Assembly: GCA_951812625.1 (NCBI GenBank)
Contig: CATOSP010000003.1
Location: 124,001 to 188,000, forward strand
DNA: 64,000 bases
Direction: 5' to 3'
Origin: an uncultured Dehalococcoidia bacterium
GTDB lineage: Bacteria; Chloroflexota; Dehalococcoidia; Lucifugimonadales; UBA3495
Part shown: positions 15,509-23,763 of the stretch, piece after piece
Numbering within the stretch: position 1 is the stretch's first letter
How the letters are laid out: each line of letters begins with the position of its first letter
The notes under the pieces: generated by a model
Databases searched by the model: none
What the model saw: the letters and a program-made list of their open reading frames with translations, nothing else
Told to the model about the DNA's origin: nothing
Made by a program: the position numbers and the translations under genes

Positions 15509-17197
15509 ATGGTCACGATGAGTGGAGGCGAGGCCCTGGCCAAATCACTGGCAAGGGAAGGCGTCGAGGTCGTATTCGGCGTCCCCGGGATCCAGATCTA
15601 CGGAATCATCGCCGCGTTGCGGGACGAGCCGGGTATCAGCATGATCTCCACCCGGCATGAACAGGCCACAACGTACATGGCCGACGGCTATGCCCGAGCA
15701 TCAGGGAAACCGGGAGTAGCCCTGGTGGTCCCCGGCGTGGGCCTTTATAACGCCGCCTCCGGGCTGACCAACGCTTACTCTCGCTCCTCGCCGGTACTTC
15801 TCATAGCAGGCCAAATCCCCCGGGGTGCGATGGGCAAGAACCTCGGGGCCGTCCACGAAGTTATGGACCAGGGGGGCGCGGTGCGCTTCGTGACCAAATG
15901 GCAGCGGCAGGCGCTCAGGCCCCGGGAAGTCCCTGACGCCGTGTTCGAGGGGTTCAGGCAGATGCGGACCGGTCGTCCCCGTCCCGTCCTGATTGAAATT
16001 CCACCCGATGCCGGTGTAGAGCGGGAGGAGGTTATGCTGAGAAACTCCGCCCGTATCTCACGGATTGTGCCGAGCCCCGAAGACCTCCGGGAAGCCGCCG
16101 AGGTGATCGCAGGTTCCCGAACACCGCTGATATTCGCTGGTGGCGGAGTGGCGAGGTCGGACGCGGAATCCGCGCTCGTCAGGCTGGTTGAGGCAACGAA
16201 CATACCTGTGGTCACGTCAAGCGGGGGCAAGGGGACCATTGCGGACAGCCATCCACTGTCTTACGGCTCTTGCTTCAGTCCCAGGGGCGACAGACAGGAA
16301 ATGAACCAGCTCTTCGAGGTGATGCAGTCTGCCGACGTGGTGATAGGCATCGGAGCGCGTTTTTCACTGGGGAATCCGGCAGGTGAGGCGTCTACGCTGG
16401 TGAATATCAACATAGATGACACGGAACTCACCAGGGTCCAGTCCAATACGATTCCCCTGCATGGGGATGCCAGGGCCACCATAGAGGCGTTGCTTCCCTA
16501 CCTCATCGAGGCCGGGGCTGGGCGCCGCTCGTCACCTGCTGAGGCGGTCCAGGCGGCCCGTCGCCTCATCGCATACTACGATATCAGGCTCAGGGAGCCG
16601 CAGTACCCGGTGCTGGAGGCCGTACAGAGGGGTGTCCCGGGGGACGCTTTCATAGTCTGGGACGTAACCCAGTTCAGCTATTACGCCCGTACTCACTACC
16701 AGGTGAGTCATCCAAAGACATACATAGACTCAGGCTATTCATTCAACCTTGGTTACGCATTCCCGACAGCACTGGGAGTGAAGGTCGCAAGACCCGACCG
16801 TCCCGTGATCTGCATGGCCGGAGACGGCGGATTCATGTTCAACTCGGGTGAACTTTCCACCGCAATCAGGTATGGGATAAACGTAGTGACCGTTGTCTTC
16901 AGGAACGACTCCTACGGTAACGTGGCGCGAGACCTGGACGAGTCGTTTGGTGGAACTTATGAAACTGACCTGCACAACCCGGACTTCGTCAGGTTCGCCG
17001 AGTCCTTCGGCGCGGTGGGCATGAGGGCAAATGACCCATTAGAACTTGAAACTCTGATCCCGCTCGCACTGGAACGCCGGGCGCCGGTGGTTATCGACGT
17101 GCCATTCGGAGAGATGGAGATTCCGCGCGCCCCTCAGTTTGCGCCTCTCTATAACTTGCCTTGGACCATGCCCCAGGAAGGGCTGATTAACTCCTAG
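15509..17197 (+). CDS. Thiamine diphosphate-dependent enzyme, acetolactate synthase-like
   Basis: 562 residues, with all three domains of the ThDP decarboxylase/acetolactate synthase family. The N-terminal PYR domain has VEVVFGVPGIQIYG and the catalytic-Glu region STRHEQATTYMADGYAR (about 47-64). The central domain follows (about 190-330). The C-terminal PP domain has MAGDGGFMFNSGELSTA, then FRNDSYGN near 470, the GDG...N ThDP/Mg motif. Close paralogues in catabolic regions are usually benzoylformate decarboxylase-, oxalyl-CoA decarboxylase- or sulfopyruvate decarboxylase-like rather than biosynthetic IlvB, and no small regulatory subunit gene is adjacent. It ends 4 bases into the convergent STAS gene. 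Confidence 0.85.
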   Translation: MVTMSGGEALAKSLAREGVEVVFGVPGIQIYGIIAALRDEPGISMISTRHEQATTYMADGYARASGKPGVALVVPGVGLYNAASGLTNAYSRSSPVLLIAGQIPRGAMGKNLGAVHEVMDQGGAVRFVTKWQRQALRPREVPDAVFEGFRQMRTGRPRPVLIEIPPDAGVEREEVMLRNSARISRIVPSPEDLREAAEVIAGSRTPLIFAGGGVARSDAESALVRLVEATNIPVVTSSGGKGTIADSHPLSYGSCFSPRGDRQEMNQLFEVMQSADVVIGIGARFSLGNPAGEASTLVNINIDDTELTRVQSNTIPLHGDARATIEALLPYLIEAGAGRRSSPAEAVQAARRLIAYYDIRLREPQYPVLEAVQRGVPGDAFIVWDVTQFSYYARTHYQVSHPKTYIDSGYSFNLGYAFPTALGVKVARPDRPVICMAGDGGFMFNSGELSTAIRYGINVVTVVFRNDSYGNVARDLDESFGGTYETDLHNPDFVRFAESFGAVGMRANDPLELETLIPLALERRAPVVIDVPFGEMEIPRAPQFAPLYNLPWTMPQEGLINS

Positions 17198-17532
17198 CCT
17201 TGCACGGCGCTGAGGGCCTCGCTTTGAGACCCGCTGACATTCACGACCTTGTCGAAGCCGCTGATGTCGAATATCTCGCGGATCGGGTCGGAGAGGGAGC
17301 AGACTCCGAATTTCACGTCCTGTCTCTCGAGCGCCTTGGCGATCAGGAGAATTACCCGAAGCCCGGCGCTGCTGATGTACGTAAGCTGCTCCATGTCCAG
17401 AATGACGGAGTGGTCGGCGTCTTTGATGACACCTTCGAGGGCTTCCTGAAATTCCCGGGCGTTGGTGCCATCAACGCGGCCTTCGGTCTTTGCGATTAGG
17501 GTTCCGCCTTCATTCACTGTATCGATCTGCAT
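17194..17532 (-). CDS. STAS domain protein (anti-sigma factor antagonist-like)
   Basis: 112 residues, a single STAS domain. YISSAGLRVILLIAK near residues 53-67 holds the conserved serine that the partner kinase phosphorylates in SpoIIAA/RsbV proteins (DMEQLTYISSAG). Such proteins switch anti-sigma kinases on and off. No rsbW-like gene is next to it; the only HATPase-like domains seen in the window are in the sensor kinase at 47.3 kb and possibly the permease tail at 59.5 kb. It overlaps the 3' end of the convergent ThDP enzyme gene by 4 bases. The next 296 bases (17533-17828) show nothing clear. Confidence 0.85.
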   Translation of the reverse strand: MQIDTVNEGGTLIAKTEGRVDGTNAREFQEALEGVIKDADHSVILDMEQLTYISSAGLRVILLIAKALERQDVKFGVCSLSDPIREIFDISGFDKVVNVSGSQSEALSAVQG

Positions 17533-17828
17533 CTTGATATGCCTCGTCTAAAGCGTTACATAAGGGTTCGCATTGGGCCGGGGCGCCCCGCGCCTCCGGG
17601 CATTGATGTCTAGACCTGTGGGAGGGTGATCCCGGCTAAACCGGGCTTCCTGTGCATCTATGCTACCACGAACCGGGGCAGCCGGGGTCAGCCGGACCGG
17701 AAATCAGGGCCGACTATACCGCAGTCCGCCGCTCCTGTGGACAAGCCACGTGATGAGCGGGCGGAGATGGGTGACCGGTATCCCTGGGATCCTGTTGCTG
17801 GAAGACTGTCGCGGCCCAAAGGCTCCGG

Positions 17829-18167
17829 CTACTCCTCCAACTGTACGGTAGCGGTTACCCTGGGGACATTTCCTACCACGCGGGTCGTGTGCCCATGCCC
17901 GGTCACGTCTTCGGCAAGGTTGACGTCTCCAGCTCCAAGCCGATGGACAGTTCCGTCGGCAAGGCCGATTTCCGCTTCCCCCGAAAGAGTGATTATGTAC
18001 TGCTTCCGGGGCGCTACATGGAAGTCACTGAATGTCCCCGGGGGTGAGGCCCGGAAGACGATTGCCTTAGCGTTATGCAAGGTGGTCCAGTTCGGATGGG
18101 ATGATGGGTCGATTTCTTCGATGTGGGACTTACCGTCGTCTCCGGTATAAAGCCTGATAGATCCCAT
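17829..18167 (-). CDS. Cupin domain protein
   Basis: 112 residues. The fold is indicated by FHVAPRKQYIITLSGEAEIGL (about 49-69) and HRLGAGDVNLAEDVTGHGH (about 75-93), the two cupin motifs. The first is a weak version, HVAPRKQYIITLSGE, in which the usual two His and Glu are only partly kept; the second retains the GHGH end. AGGAGGGACCC precedes the ATG. It may bind a small ligand or act as a small sugar or phenolic isomerase. It follows an SDR and a CoA-transferase gene on the same strand, with a 239-base gap, so a loose operon is possible. Confidence 0.78.
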   Translation of the reverse strand: MGSIRLYTGDDGKSHIEEIDPSSHPNWTTLHNAKAIVFRASPPGTFSDFHVAPRKQYIITLSGEAEIGLADGTVHRLGAGDVNLAEDVTGHGHTTRVVGNVPRVTATVQLEE

Positions 18168-18406
18168 GGGTCCCTCCTGTTATTGTAAAGTCCCGGCCTT
18201 AATCTTAACCTAAATCTGGGCCTTTGTACCGGTATTCTCGGAGAGTATCTCCTGATTCAACTGGCCTTATGAGCTTTTTATGAAGGTCCTCGCCGGAGCC
18301 GTGACGATGGGCCCCTGATATCACATCGGGCGTGCCAAGAAACGCGACAGGGCGGAAGGGACGAGGAACCAATCTGTACCTGTTTCCGAATGCAATCAGG
18401 TCTACC

Positions 18407-19201
18407 TCAGTTGATGCTGCGCTGCATCCCTCCATCGATGTACAGGTCGGAACCGGTCATATATCCCGCCCGGTCTGAGGCAAGGAATGTTACCAGGTCG
18501 CCTATCTCCTCGGCCCGCCCCAATCGGCGCATGGGAATCCGGTTAACTCTCTGGTCCAGCACCTCGTCTGCGCTTAAACCCTGCCTCCCCGCTTCGGCCT
18601 CCAGCGACGACTTCAGCCAGTCAGTCTCGACAGGGCCGGAAATCACGTTGTTGACCGTGATGTTGAACCTTGCCAGCTCGGAGGACAGTCCCTTAAGGTA
18701 GGCCATAAATGCCACCTGGGTGGACGTGGACACGACGGCCTCCTCGGTGGGCTGTCGCACGTCGATGGGCATACAGTGTATGATCCTCCCCCATCGAAGC
18801 TGTCTCATGTAAGGTACGACTTCACGGCTGAGACGAACGGAGCTCAGGTAGTTGTGCTCGAAGGCGGCCAGCATGGAATCATCGGTCATCTCGGAGGGAT
18901 GCTCCCAGGACTCGTACCAGACATGGCTCACCAGAATTCCAATCTGGCCGAACCGGTTGACGGTCTCCCGAACTACACGGCGGGCTGACCGGGCCCCGGA
19001 CAAATCCACCGGGATCGCCAGCACGTGGGTCTGAGACGCGATGCGAGCGAGGTCCAACTCGGTATGGCGGAGGTCTTGTTCATTTCTGCCGCAGATGGCA
19101 ACGTTGGCGCCCTCTCGCACCAGGGCCGTGGCGATGGCGCGGCCCACACCCCTGGTGCCACCACCTACGATGGCGACGCGGTCCCTCAGACCCAAATCCA
19201 T
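18407..19201 (-). CDS. SDR family protein with degenerate catalytic residues
   Basis: 264 residues, a Rossmann fold. The nucleotide-binding loop is kept (VAIVGGGTRGVGRAIATAL, Gly-rich) and the C-terminal GYMTGSDLYIDGG motif is classical. The catalytic tetrad is not: the NNAG motif is replaced by VSHVWYES, the Ser strand reads RIIHCMPID, and the YxxxK position reads QVAFM (within STSTQVAFMAYLKGL), so both Tyr and Lys seem lost. It may be a non-catalytic or unusual member. It lies 101 bases downstream of the CoA-transferase gene, same strand. Confidence 0.82.
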   Translation of the reverse strand: MDLGLRDRVAIVGGGTRGVGRAIATALVREGANVAICGRNEQDLRHTELDLARIASQTHVLAIPVDLSGARSARRVVRETVNRFGQIGILVSHVWYESWEHPSEMTDDSMLAAFEHNYLSSVRLSREVVPYMRQLRWGRIIHCMPIDVRQPTEEAVVSTSTQVAFMAYLKGLSSELARFNITVNNVISGPVETDWLKSSLEAEAGRQGLSADEVLDQRVNRIPMRRLGRAEEIGDLVTFLASDRAGYMTGSDLYIDGGMQRSIN

Positions 19202-19302
19202 TTCCCCACACTCTCCCTTAGTCGATAGCCGTCGATATTTAGTGCCAGTGCCGGTGTTTGGTGATCAGCCCCGCCTGTATCACGGGGAGGCTGGCAACTG
19301 GC

Positions 19303-20490
19303 CTAGATCACCGACCCGTCCTGCATCTCCTTGATGTCCTGATCCGAGTAGCCCAACTCTTCCAGGATTTGGCTGTTGTGCTCTCCGAGAAGGGGAGGAT
19401 GCCGGTCCAGCCCGCCGGGCGTGCTGGAGAACTTGATGGGCAATCCCGTCTGCTTGATGGACCCCAGGGTCGGGTGCGACATTTCCTGGTACATGTCCCT
19501 GGCCAGGACCTGGGGGTCGGAGAAGACATCCGCCAGGTCGTTGATTGGTCCTGCCGGAACGCTGGCCCCGTTTAGGGCGTCCACCCACTCCAGCACGGGA
19601 CGCTGGCTGAAGACCTCCCCCAGCAGGGAAACCAGTTTGTTACGGTTCTTCACACGGTCCGGGTTGGTGGCATAGTCCGGGTTGTCCTTCAGGTCTGGCC
19701 GCCCAATCGCCTCACAGAAACGATCCCAGATACGCTCTGAGCCGACGGCCAGGTTGAGGAGCTTGCCGTCCTGGCATCGGAAGGCCTGGTAGGGCACCAG
19801 GGTCGGGTGGGCCGCACCCAAGCGGCTTGGAGCCTCACCATTGGCAAAGTAGTATGCCGCCTGATAGGTGAGCCATGCGACCTGGGCGTCGAGCATGGAT
19901 ACGTCGATGTATTGGCCCTCGCCGTGGACGTGCCGGTGGTGAATCGCGGACATGATTCCGAAGGCAGCCCACATTCCCGCGCCGATGTCGGTGACCGCCA
20001 CGCCGATCTTCTGTGGCTCCCCGTCGGGCTCACCCGTGATGCTCATCAGGCCGCCCATGCCCTGCATGATCTGGTCGTAGGCCGACCGGGTGCGGTACGG
20101 GCCGCCCTGCCCGAACCCGGAGATAGAGCAGTAGATGATTCCCGGATTGGTCGCCTTGACGTCCTCATACCCCAGGCCGAAGCGGTCCATGACTCCGGGA
20201 GTAAAGTTCTCCACCACCACGTCTGCGTCCTTGGCCAGCTTGAGGAAAATCTCCTTGGCCTTCGGGTCGCGCAGGTTGAGAGTGAGGCTCCGCTTGTTGC
20301 GGTTGATTGAGAGGAAGTAGGCGCTCTCCTCCTGGATGAACGGCGGTCCCCAACCACGGGTATCATCGCCGGTTCCGGGAATCTCGATCTTGATGACGTC
20401 GGCCCCATTGTCTCCCAGCATCAGTGTGCAAAACGGCCCCGCCAATGCGCGGGTGAGGTCCAGCACGCGAATACCTTCAAGCGCCTTCAT
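19303..20490 (-). CDS. CaiB/BaiF family CoA-transferase (class III)
   Basis: 395 residues from the ATG at 20490, with GAGGAG 8 bases upstream; a longer frame to 20628 has no such support. The start LEGIRVLDLTRALAGPFCT, then LGDNGADVIKIE, is the family hallmark. RNKRSLTLNLRDPKAKEI and VVENFTPGVMDRFGLGY (about 100, with the catalytic-Asp region further on near GEPDGEPQKIG) follow in order. These enzymes move CoA between carboxylic acids (formyl-, succinyl- or carnitine-type). It heads a minus-strand cluster with an SDR and a cupin, suggesting catabolism of an organic acid, substrate unknown. Confidence 0.92.
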   Translation of the reverse strand: MKALEGIRVLDLTRALAGPFCTLMLGDNGADVIKIEIPGTGDDTRGWGPPFIQEESAYFLSINRNKRSLTLNLRDPKAKEIFLKLAKDADVVVENFTPGVMDRFGLGYEDVKATNPGIIYCSISGFGQGGPYRTRSAYDQIMQGMGGLMSITGEPDGEPQKIGVAVTDIGAGMWAAFGIMSAIHHRHVHGEGQYIDVSMLDAQVAWLTYQAAYYFANGEAPSRLGAAHPTLVPYQAFRCQDGKLLNLAVGSERIWDRFCEAIGRPDLKDNPDYATNPDRVKNRNKLVSLLGEVFSQRPVLEWVDALNGASVPAGPINDLADVFSDPQVLARDMYQEMSHPTLGSIKQTGLPIKFSSTPGGLDRHPPLLGEHNSQILEELGYSDQDIKEMQDGSVI

Positions 20491-20724
20491 TCTCCTGGCT
20501 CCTCGTCCTGCTTCTGTGGTCGCGGATGGTCCATCGGGCTTTGGTCCAACATCGTCGGAAAGAACACCGCGATGTCTGACAAGTCTCTGCTTGTATCCTG
20601 GGCGCCCACCTTCTGAACACAGGCGCACAGAACGCGAACAATCTTACCACAGTCGGGGTTGCGGAGGGCCAGTTGCCATAACTTGCGCGGGTGAATCGTG
20701 TGGATTAGGATTGTAATCGGGAAG

Positions 20725-20775
20725 GTCACGGACGGAAGATCCGACACCGTGACCTTGCGGGTCGCGACCCGCAAG
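20725..20775. repeat. Two adjoining perfect palindromes in a divergent promoter region
   Basis: GTCACGG (20725-20731) pairs with CCGTGAC (20747-20753), and directly after it CTTGCGGGTCG pairs with CGACCCGCAAG (20754-20775, a 22-bp perfect palindrome with no centre). They lie in the 381-base gap between the CoA-transferase gene and the divergent lipoprotein gene. They may be an operator or a structured RNA element; nothing else is evident in the gap. Confidence 0.7.
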
Positions 20776-20871
20776 TCGCCACCATACACCATAGAGGCGA
20801 CTGTTAGTGGCACAAACGGCGGCGCTCCGTACCCTTGCATCGTTCATCACCATGGAAGGAGATGGGGAAGC

Positions 20872-21897
20872 GTGAGACATAAGGTTCTCGGACTTGTGAC
20901 CCTGCTGGCGATAATCAGCATCACCATATCGGCTTGCCAAGAAGCGCCAGTGTCTATGGAAGCGTCGCCTGCCACAGAAGTGCCCCAAGCCACTGACATA
21001 CCTGCACCTACGGAGGCGCCTCCTCCAACCGATCCGCCAGCCCCCGCTGACACGCCTGCACCGACGGACCCTCCGCCTCCTGCGGATACTCCTGTGCCTA
21101 CCAATACTCCCACCCCGACTGATACGCCGGTCCCTACTGACACTCCGGCGCCTACCGACACGCCTTCACCAACCGCTACACCGACACCGGCACTGACGCC
21201 GACTTCCATGCCAACGAATACCCCGGAGCCGACGCCTACCCCGGCTCCCAGCTTCGACGGAGTATTCGTGATGACCGTCGCCCAACCTCCTGGCAAGTCC
21301 TTTTCCGGGAAGAAGGTGGAATTTCGTATCGGTGACCTGGCGGCTGTGGAGTCGGTGGAATGGGGGGTGGGCGCGGTGACATTGCTGGACCTGACGGCAT
21401 CGGGTACGCTGGGGTTGCTTCCGGTAACCCCACTGGCCCAGGCCGATGACCTGCCGGGTCTAGCCTCACGCCCGGCGGGGTTGCTGGCCAGGCCGCTGGC
21501 CCAGCCTGCGCCGCCGCATATCATTGTAGGCACAGCGGTGGTCAATGGTTCGGGAGTTCCAGAAGGAACGATGATTACTGCATGGGTCGACGGTGAAGCA
21601 GTCCCGGGGGCCTCGTCGGAAATCATGGCTGCACCGGAAGAGGGCATATCAATCTCGGAGCAAGCCGCCAGCACCCTGGAGCCGCTGGGTGACAACCTGG
21701 TCCGTGTGTGGAGTTTCAACCCTCCAACCCAGTTCTGGTCCTTTTACGACCCGCGACCGGGTCTGGCGGCATTCAACACCATCACGGAGTTCGAGTCTCG
21801 CCGGTTTTACACTTTCGTGGTCAAAGCAGACCAGTCGATAACCCTGGATGGGCACGAGTTCGTTTTCGTCGCCGGATGGAATCAGGAGCGATGGTGA
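20872..21897 (+). CDS. Lipoprotein with Pro/Thr-rich stalk
   Basis: 341 residues from the GTG at 20872 (GGAAGGAGATGGGGAAGC upstream). The signal [18 protein letters not shown] has lipobox SAC at about residue 22. Residues about 30-125 are a low-complexity stalk of PTDTP/PADTP units. The folded part has [20 protein letters not shown] (a carboxypeptidase-regulatory-like strand pair) and a C-terminal part [20 protein letters not shown] followed by [12 protein letters not shown], which recurs in surface proteins of Chloroflexota. It is probably anchored on the cell surface. Function unknown. The stalk composition matches the macroglobulin and ligand-binding lipoproteins of this window. Confidence 0.8.
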   Translation: MRHKVLGLVTLLAIISITISACQEAPVSMEASPATEVPQATDIPAPTEAPPPTDPPAPADTPAPTDPPPPADTPVPTNTPTPTDTPVPTDTPAPTDTPSPTATPTPALTPTSMPTNTPEPTPTPAPSFDGVFVMTVAQPPGKSFSGKKVEFRIGDLAAVESVEWGVGAVTLLDLTASGTLGLLPVTPLAQADDLPGLASRPAGLLARPLAQPAPPHIIVGTAVVNGSGVPEGTMITAWVDGEAVPGASSEIMAAPEEGISISEQAASTLEPLGDNLVRVWSFNPPTQFWSFYDPRPGLAAFNTITEFESRRFYTFVVKADQSITLDGHEFVFVAGWNQERW

Positions 21898-21969
21898 AAG
21901 AAGACCGGCGCGTCCAGATAAGGCCTGGATGGTACCGGACGGGTATCCGGCCCAAAAGCGTATTTCCGG

Positions 21970-21998
21970 TTGCCATTCCGGGTCTTCGAGGATACTAT
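21970..21998 (+). promoter_or_regulatory. Promoter of the tandem small-peptide genes
   Basis: TTGCCA (21970-21975), a 17-base spacer and TACTAT (21993-21998) form a good sigma-70-type promoter. It is 23 bases upstream of the ATG at 22022, implying a very short leader that still includes the GAGAGG ribosome binding site. Confidence 0.55.
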
Positions 21999-22021
21999 AG
22001 GGACACAGGAGAGGTTAAGTC

Positions 22022-22150
22022 ATGCGCAGAGTGATCGTTCCGCTGCTCTTTGTCGTGCTGGTTTCCCTGGCTGCGGCACTGCCCCCCGTGTACGCCAGTC
22101 CCGGAGACGGGGTCAAGACTGTAGAGAAGGCTTGCGCCCTGGAGGAATAG
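22022..22150 (+). CDS. Tiny secreted peptide, tandem copy 1
   Basis: 42 residues. MRRVIVPLLFVVLVSLAAAL is a textbook Sec signal (two Arg, then a hydrophobic core), followed by PPVYAS with an Ala-x-Ala-like cleavage region (VYA), leaving a mature peptide of about 17 residues, SPGDGVKTVEKACALEE, with one Cys. GAGAGG lies 7 bases before the ATG and a good promoter is just upstream. A near-copy begins at 22207. The strong conservation of the signal part between the two copies suggests a translated gene. Function unknown; a secreted or signalling peptide, or a membrane-inserted microprotein, are possibilities. Confidence 0.7.
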   Translation: MRRVIVPLLFVVLVSLAAALPPVYASPGDGVKTVEKACALEE

Positions 22151-22206
22151 GGCAGGGCGGCATTTCTACGGTCCCCGTCGTGGTCAAACCTCTTGAGAGG
22201 TGAGTC

Positions 22207-22320
22207 ATGCGCAGAGTGATCGTTCCGCTGCTCTTTGTTGTGCTGGTTTCCCTGGCTGTAGTGTTGCCGCCGGTGTACGCCAGCCACGGAGACGGGCCCA
22301 AGCTCGCGGTGAATGCTTGA
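22207..22320 (+). CDS. Tiny secreted peptide, tandem copy 2
   Basis: 37 residues, starting MRRVIVPLLFVVLVSLAVVL then PPVYASHGDGPKLAVNA. The first 17 residues are identical to copy 1, and the upstream GAGAGGTGAGTC matches its GAGAGGTTAAGTC. The frame ends at TGA where copy 1 has TGC (Cys); beyond it the bases continue to align to the TAG of copy 1, so a single nonsense change shortened this copy by five residues and removed the cysteine. It is probably co-transcribed with copy 1. The 218 bases after it show no gene. Confidence 0.65.
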   Translation: MRRVIVPLLFVVLVSLAVVLPPVYASHGDGPKLAVNA

Positions 22321-22538
22321 GCCTCTGATGAATAGGCCCGGGTGGCCTTTTCAAAGTACTCATACTGGTCATTGTTACGGTTACGTGCGCGATAGCGGGT
22401 GTACTACCCCGCCCGTTTTGCCTGCGTGACCCGTCTGCCGACCTGCACTTTCCACTGTTCACCCAACCCAGTCCCTTGTTTTAGGTGTGCGACTAATCAC
22501 ACTCTGTCCGCATCGACACCGCGACGGGAAGAGCAGCA

Positions 22539-23039
22539 ATGTCCTCATCCAACGACCCTGATTACGACCCATCAGAGGTACCGACTCCTCGCCCTGCAGG
22601 GCGGGTGGTGCTGATTGACGACCTTGACCGGGTGCTCTTGTTCTGGTGGGATGCCTTGAAGATCTGGATTACGCCGGGTGGTGGCCTGCATCCCGGCGAG
22701 ACCTACGAAGAGGGGGCGCTTCGGGAACTCCGGGAAGAGACCGGGCTGGTTGCGCCCGCGCTGGGACCCTGGGTCTGGTCGAGGGAGCACGTGTTCCGAT
22801 GGAACGGGAGGCTTTTCGACGCGAGAGAACGGTTCTTCCTGCTGCGCGCTCCCAAGTTCCAGGTGTCCACGGAGAATATGGACCCTTCGGAACTGGAGGA
22901 GGCATACCTTCACCGGTGGTGGACGGCTGGAGAACTGGCGGATAGCTCGGAAACCTTCGCCCCCAGACGCATTGCCGACCTGCTGCCGCGCCTGGTCGTG
23001 GGAGAGATTCCCACAGAGCCCATCGATACCGGGGCATAG
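22539..23039 (+). CDS. NUDIX hydrolase
   Basis: 166 residues. The Nudix box is complete at about residues 47-69: GGLHPGETYEEGALRELREE, then TGL, matching GX5EX7REUXEEXGU. It starts with PRPAGRVVLIDDLDRVLLFWW, the usual first strand. The family hydrolyses nucleoside diphosphates linked to another moiety (mutagenic nucleotides, NADH, ADP-ribose, capped RNA); the substrate is not readable here. It precedes the tRNA cluster, which is on the opposite strand. Confidence 0.9.
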   Translation: MSSSNDPDYDPSEVPTPRPAGRVVLIDDLDRVLLFWWDALKIWITPGGGLHPGETYEEGALRELREETGLVAPALGPWVWSREHVFRWNGRLFDARERFFLLRAPKFQVSTENMDPSELEEAYLHRWWTAGELADSSETFAPRRIADLLPRLVVGEIPTEPIDTGA

Positions 23040-23089
23040 GGGACACAAGGATCAGTCCGCAAGTGAGATTCGGGGAAGAGGGAGGATGC

Positions 23090-23175
23090 TGGTGCCGGGG
23101 GAGGGACTCGAACCCACACACCCGCGAAGGTAGCGGATTTTAAGTCCGCCGCGTCTACCGTTCCGCCACCCCGGC
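23090..23175 (-). tRNA. tRNA-Leu (anticodon TAA)
   Basis: The class II cloverleaf reads from 23175: acceptor GCCGGGG pairs with CCCCGGC; anticodon loop CTTAAAA in stem GCGGA/TCCGC; long variable arm; T-arm GGGTTCGAGTCCC; and an encoded CCA at 23090-23092. Confidence 0.95.
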
Positions 23176-23359
23176 TGATTCTTTTCTCCGCCTCTTTCGC
23201 TCAACCCTGGCGCCCCTGTCCGATTGCCCGGCCGGTCTGGGCGATACCGGAGACGCCGATAGCGTTGAGGTGTTTGCTCCGGGGTATCCCCACCGGGCGC
23301 ATTACTCAATGGCTGGGATACGGGTGGGGTTACTATTGAAGATGACTTGGACGTTGGTT

Positions 23360-23435
23360 TGGAGGCGACGGGCGGATTCGAACCGCCGAATAGAGGTTTT
23401 GCAGACCTCCGCCTTAACCACTTGGCTACGTCGCC
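23360..23435 (-). tRNA. tRNA-Cys (anticodon GCA)
   Basis: The cloverleaf from 23435: acceptor GGCGACG pairs with CGTCGCC; anticodon stem GAGGT/ACCTC around CTGCAAA; T-arm GGCGGTTCGAATCCGCC; encoded CCA at 23360-23362. Confidence 0.95.
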
Positions 23436-23464
23436 CCGGTGTTGACAACGCCGAATCCAGAGGT

Positions 23465-23551
23465 TGGTGCCGAGGGCGGGATTTGAACCCACACAGGCGA
23501 TCGCCCACGGCCCCCTCAAGACCGCGTGTCTACCAATTCCACCACCTCGGC
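23465..23551 (-). tRNA. tRNA-Leu (anticodon GAG)
   Basis: The class II cloverleaf from 23551: acceptor GCCGAGG pairs with CCTCGGC; anticodon stem CGGTC/GGCCG around TTGAGGG; long variable arm; T-arm GGGTTCAAATCCC; encoded CCA at 23465-23467. It is 30 bases upstream of tRNA-Cys, so the three tRNAs are likely one transcript. Confidence 0.95.
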
Positions 23552-23705
23552 CTGTTGGCGCAGATACAAATTATAGCATGAGTTGCGTCCACGCACACCC
23601 ATCAATTCCCGAAGGTATTGGCCGAAGATTATTCATGATTCATGCTGTCAGAGGTTGGACGTTCCGTCCCGATTTCCTCTACCTGCACGGAGCTGTCCCA
23701 AAATA

Positions 23706-23732
23706 GAGACGCCCCGTGTTCCGGGGCGTCTC
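23706..23732 (-). terminator. Rho-independent terminator of the ABC ATPase genes
   Basis: GAGACGCCCCG / CGGGGCGTCTC is a perfect 11-bp stem with a 5-base loop, followed on the minus strand by TATTTT. It lies 32 bases past the stop of the gene ending at 23764. Confidence 0.85.
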
Positions 23733-23763
23733 ACGCAGAAACTGGCCCAGTGGTGTGGGTGCT

